DNA of 11,297 nt. It comes from JAVBOD01 sp031551045 (GTDB taxonomy: Bacteria; Bacteroidota; Bacteroidia; Bacteroidales; UBA932). The notes beneath the pieces were generated by a model that did not search any database, was not told where the DNA came from, and saw nothing but the letters and a program-made list of their open reading frames with translations. This document shows positions 1 to 5,081 of this stretch, piece by piece (positions within the stretch are counted from its first letter, which is position 1; each line of letters opens with the position of its first letter). Location of the stretch: the NCBI GenBank assembly GCA_031551045.1, contig JAVBOD010000110.1, forward strand, positions 1-11,297, read 5' to 3'. The translations under genes and the position numbers were made by a program.

Positions 1-1
1 C

Positions 2-1387
2 AGCGCGTGCGAAACCGGATTCGCTTCGTTGCTCGCACAGCAAGCAGCAGCGTGGGAACATATCTGGAAAACCTGCGATGTGGAAATAGAAGGCGACCAT
101 GAAGCGCAACAAGCCATTCGTTTTTGTATTTTTCAATTGCAACAAACCTACACCGGAAAAGATGCGCGTTTGAATATCGGCCCCAAAGGCTTTACCGGCG
201 AGAAATACGGAGGAAGCACGTATTGGGATACCGAGGCCTATTGCCTGCCTTTTTATTTAGCAACGGCGGGAGACAAAGTGGCTAAACAATTATTGTTATA
301 CCGTTATAATCAACTTGGAAAAGCCATAGAAAATGCGGAGAAGTTGGGCTTTTCCGGCGGCGCGGCGCTCTATCCCATGGTGACGATGAACGGCGAAGAG
401 TGCCACAATGAGTGGGAAATTACGTTTGAGGAAATTCACCGCAACGGCGCTATTGCCTATGCCATCTATAGCTATGTGCGTTATACCGGCGACGAACGTT
501 ATATTGCCGATTATGGGCTGGAAGTATTGATAGCCGTTGCTCGGTTTTGGGCGCAGCGCATCACGTGGAGCGAAGCGCGGAAGCAATATGTAATGCTGGG
601 CGTTACCGGCCCGAACGAATATGAGAATAACGTAAACAATAATTGGTACACGAATTATATCGCCCATTGGTGCTTGCGTTACACAAAGGAATGTATGCAG
701 CAGCTCAAAGACGAGAATGCTCGTCGATATGAGGAGATAATTTCAAAAATACATTTTGAAGAAAAGGAGGAATGGAAAAAGTGGGATGCTATTATTACTC
801 AACTGTATTTTCCCTACGACCCGACGAACGACGTGATGATGCAGCAAGACGGCTATTTGGATAAAGAGCAAATCTTGGTGAAAAACCTTGACCCGGCACA
901 GCGTCCGCTGAATCAAAAGTGGAGTTGGGACCGGATTTTGCGCTCGTGCTTCATCAAGCAGGCCGACGTGTTGCAAGGTATTTATTTTTTTGAAAACGAT
1001 TTTGACGTGAAAACCATTCGCCGGAATTTTGCTTTTTACGAAGCGCGCACGGTGCATGAGTCGTCGCTCTCGCCCTGTGTACATGCAGTGTTGGCCGCCA
1101 AAATCGGCGATATTGATAAAGCCTACGAGTTATATCACCGCACTGCCCGGCTCGATTTGGACGATTATAATCGCGAAGTGGACGAAGGATTGCATATTAC
1201 CAGTATGGCCGGATCATGGCTGGCCGTGGTGCAAGGATTTGCCGGCATGCGCGTGCACGACGGTAAGTTGACGTTTCATCCTTTACTCCCGAAAGCATGG
1301 ACACGCCTTTCGTTTCAGGTAAATTTCAGGGGAGAGGTGTATCGGTTTGTGGCGAGTGATGGAGAATATTCTGTGGAAAAAATATAG
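2..1387 (+). CDS. GH65 glycoside phosphorylase, probably maltose phosphorylase (5'-truncated)
   Basis: C-terminal 461 residues of a family GH65 inverting phosphorylase; the frame is open to the left edge, so the start lies outside and the TTG at 29 is not a real start. Family members are about 750-800 residues, so roughly 60% is present. Seen: an STYWDTEAY segment of the (alpha/alpha)6 barrel; ECHNEWEITFEEIHRNG; GVTGPNEYENNVNNNWYTN, whose Glu (codon 617-619) aligns with the general acid of GH65 phosphorylases; and TVHESSLSPCVHA (about 1049-1090), in the region that binds phosphate. The last 50 or so residues (GMRVHDGKLTFHPLLP onward) are the C-terminal beta-sheet domain. Known for the family: maltose plus phosphate gives beta-glucose 1-phosphate plus glucose, in the cytoplasm, usually paired with beta-phosphoglucomutase; no such partner is in the window. 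Maltose specificity is inferred from motif wording (GPNEYENNVNNN rather than GPDEYH types); other alpha-glucobioses are possible. Family assignment is very sure, substrate less so. Confidence 0.93.
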   Translation, partial: SACETGFASLLAQQAAAWEHIWKTCDVEIEGDHEAQQAIRFCIFQLQQTYTGKDARLNIGPKGFTGEKYGGSTYWDTEAYCLPFYLATAGDKVAKQLLLYRYNQLGKAIENAEKLGFSGGAALYPMVTMNGEECHNEWEITFEEIHRNGAIAYAIYSYVRYTGDERYIADYGLEVLIAVARFWAQRITWSEARKQYVMLGVTGPNEYENNVNNNWYTNYIAHWCLRYTKECMQQLKDENARRYEEIISKIHFEEKEEWKKWDAIITQLYFPYDPTNDVMMQQDGYLDKEQILVKNLDPAQRPLNQKWSWDRILRSCFIKQADVLQGIYFFENDFDVKTIRRNFAFYEARTVHESSLSPCVHAVLAAKIGDIDKAYELYHRTARLDLDDYNREVDEGLHITSMAGSWLAVVQGFAGMRVHDGKLTFHPLLPKAWTRLSFQVNFRGEVYRFVASDGEYSVEKI

Positions 1388-1434
1388 GAATTCGATGACA
1401 GATATGATTTTTACAGTATAGAAACTAATGCTTG

Positions 1435-1516
1435 TTGTCATTCTGAACGAAGTGAAGAATCTATCAATGTGACAAATATTCAAAACACCGATTCTTCACT
1501 TCGTTCAGAATGACAA
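1435..1516. repeat. Intergenic palindromic repeat, copy A (27-bp perfect arms)
   Basis: Perfect 27-bp inverted repeat: left arm 1435-1461 begins TTGTCATTCTGAACGAAG, right arm 1490-1516 ends CTTCGTTCAGAATGACAA, with a 28-nt AT-rich spacer (1462-1489). In RNA the stem could extend by four more pairs including G-U (1431-1434 with 1517-1520). The same sequence family occurs at 3155-3185 and 4835-4931. It lies 47 nt after the GH65 gene, so a transcript would fold into a long hairpin, but no U-tract follows and terminator function is not shown. It encodes nothing; reading through it produces spurious peptides such as DRFF.S.RMT. Confidence 0.9.
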
Positions 1517-1585
1517 TAGGGAAGCGAGACAACATTAAAATAGCAACTTTCAATTTTACTATTTCCTAATCCCCGAAATTTTTCC

Positions 1586-1593
1586 TATCTTTA
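1586..1593 (+). promoter_or_regulatory. Possible Bacteroidota -7 box for pepD
   Basis: TATCTTTA matches the Bacteroidota -7 consensus TAnnTTTG at all but the last position and sits 32 nt before the pepD ATG, in AT-rich DNA with no Shine-Dalgarno sequence. I see no clean -33 TTTG partner. Tentative. Confidence 0.4.
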
Positions 1594-1624
1594 CAGCCAA
1601 TGTTCATTAAAAATTTTAAAAATT

Positions 1625-3076
1625 ATGAGTATAGAAAATTTAGAACCGAAACAAGTGTGGAAACACTTTTATGCACTGACACAAATACCCCGTCCTTCGA
1701 AACACGAAGAAAAAGCCGTAAAATTTGCGGCCGACTTTGGAAAGAAATTAGGATTGGAAACCATTGTGGATGAAGTAGGCAACGTAATTATCCGTAAGCC
1801 TGCCACCAAAGGCATGGAAAATTGCAAAGGCGTGATTCTGCAAGGCCACCTCGACATGGTGCCGCAAAAAAATAACGACGTCGTACACGATTTCGAAAAA
1901 GATCCTATCCAAGCCTATGCGGACGGCGAATGGGTAAAAGCCAAAGGAACTACCTTGGGCGCCGACAACGGCTTGGGCGTAGCCTTGGCCATGGCAGTGC
2001 TCGAAGCTACCGATTTGCAGCACGGCCCGATTGAAGCGCTGTTCACGGTGGACGAAGAAACCGGAATGACCGGCGCCGTGGAATTGAAACCCAATGTACT
2101 CAAAGGCGATATCTTAATTAATCTCGACTCGGAAGAAGTGGGCGAATTGTGCATCGGTTGCGCCGGCGGATTGAATGCCAACTTCACATTTACCTACAAA
2201 GAAGAAGCTGTTCCTGCCGGATACGAAGCGTTCAAAATAAATGTGACAGGATTGAAAGGCGGACACTCCGGTTGCGATATTCACTTAGGCCGCGGAAACT
2301 CTTGTAAAATCACGTTCCGTGTGTTGAAACAATTGGAAAAAGAAGGAGTACGTTTAGCTTCGGTGGAAGCCGGAAATATGCGCAATGCTATTCCGCGCGA
2401 AGGCGTGGCCGTGGTCGTAGCGCCTGCCGGAAAAGCGGCGGTTGTGAAACAAATCGTAGAAGAAACTTATAAAACTATTTTAGCGGAATTGATGGCTACC
2501 GACGGCGGCTTGAAAATCGCCGTAGAGCCGGCAGCAAAGCCGGCTTCCGTGATGGATGCAAATACACAAAAAGCATTGTACGCTTCGGTATATGCCTGCC
2601 CCAGCGGCGTAGCGCGTATGAGCGACAGCATGCCCGGCTTGGTGGAAACATCGAACAACCTGTCGATTGTGAAGAGCGAAAACGGCACCGTGAAAATCAT
2701 TTGCTTGCTGCGTAGTTCTGTGGACAGCGCTAAAGAAGATTTAGCCGTATTGATGGGCTCGCTGTTCGAATTGGCCGGTGCGCAATGCGAATTTTCAGGC
2801 AGCTATCCGGGATGGCGCCCCAATACCGCATCGCCGATTTTAGCCGTGATGAAAGGCGTGCTGCAAAAGATGACCGGTAAAGAACCGGTAGTAAATGCGG
2901 TGCACGCCGGCTTGGAATGCGGCCTCCTGGGCGGTACTTATCCGAATTTGGATATGATTTCTTGCGGCCCTACCGTGTTGAATCCGCACTCGCCCGACGA
3001 AAAAACCAACATTGCTTCGGTTGATTTCACGTGGAAATATTTGATAGAAGTATTGAAAAATACGCCGAAGAAATAA
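1625..3076 (+). CDS. pepD: Cytosol non-specific dipeptidase PepD (beta-alanyl-histidine dipeptidase), M20 family
   Basis: Metallo-dipeptidase of clan MH, family M20, which cleaves unblocked dipeptides (including Xaa-His) in the cytoplasm to recycle amino acids. The 483-residue length is that of full PepD. Metal-site motifs appear in order: GHLDMVP (His75 ligand, Asp77 beside the active site), GADNG (Asp114, bridging), DEETGM (Glu144 catalytic base, Glu145 ligand), LDSEE (Asp168) and NPHSPDE near the end (His455). These correspond to the five zinc ligands and two catalytic residues known in PepD. The lid/dimerisation domain is the middle part, roughly residues 190-400. No signal peptide. The ATG at 1625 gives the usual MSIENLEPKQVWKHF start; upstream is AT-rich with no Shine-Dalgarno, as is normal in this phylum. 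It stands alone, 237 bp after the GH65 gene, and converges with gltX; a strong hairpin terminator follows 32 nt after the stop. Nothing is missing or disrupted. Confidence 0.97.
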   Translation: MSIENLEPKQVWKHFYALTQIPRPSKHEEKAVKFAADFGKKLGLETIVDEVGNVIIRKPATKGMENCKGVILQGHLDMVPQKNNDVVHDFEKDPIQAYADGEWVKAKGTTLGADNGLGVALAMAVLEATDLQHGPIEALFTVDEETGMTGAVELKPNVLKGDILINLDSEEVGELCIGCAGGLNANFTFTYKEEAVPAGYEAFKINVTGLKGGHSGCDIHLGRGNSCKITFRVLKQLEKEGVRLASVEAGNMRNAIPREGVAVVVAPAGKAAVVKQIVEETYKTILAELMATDGGLKIAVEPAAKPASVMDANTQKALYASVYACPSGVARMSDSMPGLVETSNNLSIVKSENGTVKIICLLRSSVDSAKEDLAVLMGSLFELAGAQCEFSGSYPGWRPNTASPILAVMKGVLQKMTGKEPVVNAVHAGLECGLLGGTYPNLDMISCGPTVLNPHSPDEKTNIASVDFTWKYLIEVLKNTPKK

Positions 3077-3103
3077 AGCCCCTATAATCTCCCGAAGGGG
3101 GAT
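3076..3103. repeat. Short C4/G5 palindromic repeat after pepD
   Basis: Starting at the last base of the pepD stop codon: AAGCC, then CCTATAA, then TCTCCCGAAGGGGGAT. The inner part folds as ATCTCCC/GGGGGAT (3087-3093 with 3097-3103, one G-T pair) around GAA. A closely similar sequence in opposite orientation forms the last codons of gltX (3219-3238), lacking the internal CCTATAAT stretch. It resembles a small palindromic element common between Bacteroidota genes (recognition from memory, not searched). Confidence 0.55.
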
Positions 3104-3108
3104 ATGAA

Positions 3109-3143
3109 AAACGCCTTCCGAATTGATTTTTCGGAAGGCGTTT
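3109..3143. terminator. Intrinsic terminator between convergent pepD and gltX
   Basis: Perfect 14-bp stem AAACGCCTTCCGAA (3109-3122) / TTCGGAAGGCGTTT (3130-3143) with a 7-nt loop. On the plus strand it is followed by a T-rich stretch (TTTGTTTT overlapping the stem end), 32 nt after the pepD stop. On the minus strand the stem is followed by TTTTCAT, so it probably also stops transcripts from gltX, whose stop lies 73 nt away. This is the clearest terminator in the window. Confidence 0.9.
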
Positions 3144-3154
3144 GTTTTGCACCC

Positions 3155-3185
3155 TTGTCATTCTGAATGAAGTGAAGAATGACAA
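3155..3185. repeat. Intergenic palindromic repeat, copy B (minimal 31-nt form)
   Basis: A 31-nt member of the same family as 1435-1516 and 4835-4931. It starts TTGTCATTCTGAATGAAG and ends AGAATGACAA, so its ends are a perfect 10-bp inverted repeat (3155-3164 with 3176-3185). It looks like the left arm of copy A joined directly to the last bases of the right arm. Lies in the gap between the terminator and the gltX 3' end. Confidence 0.8.
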
Positions 3186-3215
3186 ATACCCTTGAACTTC
3201 TTTACCCTTGTTCCA

Positions 3216-4775
3216 TTACTCCCCCTTTGGGGAGGCTTGTAATCTCTTCAGCGTCTCTTCTTTTCCGATCAGCGTAATAATCTCGAACATACTTGGCCCT
3301 TTTGAAGCGCCGACAATGCACAGGCGGAACGCGTTCATCACGGCGCCCATGTTGTAGTTACTATCGGTAATCCATTGATGTACGAGATTTTCTAAATGTT
3401 CTTTTTCGAATAGCTGGGCGCCGGCCAGCAACGAGTGCAGTTTTTGCATTTGTTCCGGCGTTTCGGGTTTCCAGTATTTCTGCATCGCTTTTTCGTCATA
3501 GCTCGTAGGAGCTACAAAAAAGTAGGACGATAAATCCCAAAAGTCATTTATAAACGTAGCGCGTTCCTTAATGAAGCCGCAAACACGTGCCACATAATCG
3601 TCCGAAGCGTTAATGTCATGTTGTCGTAAAATTGGTTGGTATAATGTTGCTAACGCTGAGTCCGGTTTGGTTTTCATATATTGCTGGTTGAACCATTTGG
3701 CTTTGTCGGGATTAAATTTGGCGCCCGATTTAATGACGCGATCCAAACTGAAAAGCCTTGTCAATTCTTCCAACGAAAAAATTTCCTGTTCCGTGCCGGG
3801 GTTCCAGCCCAGCAAAGCCAGCATATTGACAAAGGCTTCGGCGAAATAACCATCCTCGCGGTAGCCGCGCGACACCTCGCCTTCGGGCGATGTCCATTGC
3901 AGCGGAAACACCGGAAATCCCAAGCGATCGCCATCGCGTTTGCTTAATTTGCCTTTGCCGTCAGGTTTCAACAAGAGCGACAAATGAGCAAAATGCGGTT
4001 GCGAATCCTGCCAGCCGAACGCTTCGTAAAGCAAGTAATGAAGCGGTAACGAGGGTAACCATTCTTCGCCGCGGATAACGTGCGAAATCTGCATCAAATG
4101 GTCGTCCACAATATTTGCCAGGTGATAAGTCGGCAAGTCATCCGCTTTTTTCCATAATACCTTATCATCCAATGTGTGCGTGTGCACACTGATATCGCCA
4201 CGGATGAGGTCGTGCATCTTCACTTCACGGTTTTCCGGAATTTTGAAACGCACCACCCAGTTATTTGTTTCTTTCAACCGCTGTGCCATCTCTTCTTGCG
4301 AAATAGCCGGATTCAGCGAGTTCCGTAGCTTTTCGCGAATCGCATAATTATAGGTGAAATTCTCTTTTTGCTCTTCGGCTTGTTTTCTCAAACCATCCAA
4401 TTCTTCGGCCGAATCGAAGGCATAGTAAGCATATCCGACATTTACCAATTGCTCGGCATATTGTCGGTAAATGGCCTTGCGTTGCGATTGGCGATAAGGT
4501 GCATGCGGGTTGTTGGCGTCAATAGTTTCCGCTACTTTTCCGTCGCTGGTCAAGCCCTCATTTGGCGCGATACCGCACCATTTCAGCGAGTCGATAATAT
4601 ATTGTTCGGCGCCCGGCACAAAGCGTTGCGAGTCGGTATCCTCAATCCGTATAATGAAATCGCCGCCGTGCTGACGGGCAAAAAGATAGTTGAACAAGGC
4701 CGTGCGCACGCCGCCCATGTGTAACGGGCCGGTGGGGCTGGGGGCAAAACGTACGCGAACTTTTGAGTGTGACAT
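3216..4775 (-). CDS. gltX: Glutamyl-tRNA synthetase
   Basis: Class I aminoacyl-tRNA synthetase that charges tRNA-Glu with glutamate in the cytoplasm; essential. The start at 4775 gives 519 residues beginning MSHSKVRVRFAPSPTGPLH, the usual N-terminus, close to the roughly 500-510 residues typical of Bacteroidota. The HIGH motif reads HMGG (residues 19-22) and the KMSKS motif KLSKR (276-280, about 3936-3950). RIEDTD (43-48), IRGEEWLPSLPLH (234-246) and the LALLGWNPG segment are typical of GluRS; the remainder is the helical anticodon-binding domain. The frame stays open upstream to 4871, but those 32 codons come partly from a dispersed repeat (MTDRFFASLRMT) and lie upstream of a promoter box, so they are not part of the protein. 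No Shine-Dalgarno. The final residues, ASPKGE and the stop, are encoded by a palindromic sequence that matches the repeat after pepD. Transcribed divergently from the DUF5686 gene and convergently with pepD. Confidence 0.97.
   Translation of the reverse strand: MSHSKVRVRFAPSPTGPLHMGGVRTALFNYLFARQHGGDFIIRIEDTDSQRFVPGAEQYIIDSLKWCGIAPNEGLTSDGKVAETIDANNPHAPYRQSQRKAIYRQYAEQLVNVGYAYYAFDSAEELDGLRKQAEEQKENFTYNYAIREKLRNSLNPAISQEEMAQRLKETNNWVVRFKIPENREVKMHDLIRGDISVHTHTLDDKVLWKKADDLPTYHLANIVDDHLMQISHVIRGEEWLPSLPLHYLLYEAFGWQDSQPHFAHLSLLLKPDGKGKLSKRDGDRLGFPVFPLQWTSPEGEVSRGYREDGYFAEAFVNMLALLGWNPGTEQEIFSLEELTRLFSLDRVIKSGAKFNPDKAKWFNQQYMKTKPDSALATLYQPILRQHDINASDDYVARVCGFIKERATFINDFWDLSSYFFVAPTSYDEKAMQKYWKPETPEQMQKLHSLLAGAQLFEKEHLENLVHQWITDSNYNMGAVMNAFRLCIVGASKGPSMFEIITLIGKEETLKRLQASPKGE
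3219..3238 (-). repeat. Short C4/G5 palindromic repeat inside the gltX 3' end
   Basis: On the minus strand AAGCCTCCCCAAAGGGGGAG, including the palindrome TCCCC/GGGGA around AAA. It matches the 3076-3103 sequence minus its internal CCTATAAT, and encodes the last residues (ASPKGE) of gltX immediately before its TAA. Confidence 0.5.
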
Positions 4776-4796
4776 ATTTCTTGCTGTTATTTCCGA

Positions 4797-4804
4797 CAAA
4801 GGTA
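4797..4804 (-). promoter_or_regulatory. gltX: Bacteroidota -7 promoter box for gltX
   Basis: On the minus strand TACCTTTG, an exact match to TAnnTTTG, ending 21 nt before the gltX ATG at 4775. Transcription would begin about 10-15 nt before the ATG, which also rules out the longer upstream frame. No clear -33 box is seen; the region further upstream is occupied by repeat copy C. Confidence 0.6.
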
Positions 4805-4834
4805 CAAATAAAGTAAGAACTATGAACGCACATT

Positions 4835-4931
4835 TTGTCATTCTGAGCGAAGCGAAGAATCTGTCCGTCATTGCGAGGAGGAACGACGAAGCAATCTATT
4901 TACAGATTCTTCGCTTCGCTCAGAATGACAA
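4835..4931. repeat. Composite palindromic repeat, copy C (30-bp perfect arms with a nested second repeat)
   Basis: Perfect 30-bp inverted repeat: left arm 4835-4864 begins TTGTCATTCTGAGCGAAG, right arm 4902-4931 ends CTTCGCTCAGAATGACAA. The 37-nt spacer holds a different but similarly built unit, 4866-4897, starting CGTCATTGCGAGGAGG and ending CGAAGCAATCT, with its own ATTGC/GCAAT ends. Both unit types are of the kind scattered between genes in many bacterial genomes (recognition from memory). The block fills much of the 306-bp divergent region between gltX and the DUF5686 gene, upstream of both promoter boxes. Translating it yields the artefacts ILSEAKNLSVIARRNDEAI and ILRFAQNDK. Confidence 0.9.
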
Positions 4932-4993
4932 GGAAAAATTCGAGATTGACGCTGTTTCTATCCTTTTCACCGTTGTCTCCTTTTCTTTATGGA

Positions 4994-5012
4994 GATTCTT
5001 CGCTTTGTTCGG
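4994..5012. repeat. Degenerate half copy of the palindromic repeat
   Basis: GATTCTTCGCTTTGTTCGG matches the right arm of copy C at 16 of 19 positions (first 12 identical) but has no opposing arm nearby and lacks the AGAATGACAA end. Probably a decayed remnant 63 nt beyond copy C. Confidence 0.5.
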
Positions 5013-5054
5013 CATAGCCGTCTTAAATAACATTCGGGTGATAAATATTTTTCT

Positions 5055-5062
5055 TACTTTTG
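5055..5062 (+). promoter_or_regulatory. Bacteroidota -7 promoter box for the DUF5686 gene
   Basis: TACTTTTG fits TAnnTTTG exactly and ends 19 nt before the ATG at 5082. Upstream at the -33 position there is only a weak TTCGGG. The leader after it is AT-rich (TTAAATTAATTTTAAGAAT) with no Shine-Dalgarno sequence. Confidence 0.55.
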
Positions 5063-5081
5063 TTAAATTAATTTTAAGAAT

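Noticed and set aside
29..31. TTG at 29 as the start of the GH65 gene
   Set aside because: The frame is open to the left edge with plausible coding sequence before it, and the protein would lack more than a third of the family length; it is a truncated gene.
1435..1516. Repeat copy A as intrinsic terminator of the GH65 gene
   Set aside because: The stem is long enough but neither side has a proper T-tract, and its relatives occur upstream of promoters too, so I list it as a repeat only.
1435..4931. CRISPR array or insertion sequence explaining the repeats
   Set aside because: Copies are palindromic, kilobases apart, without regular spacers, cas genes or transposase.
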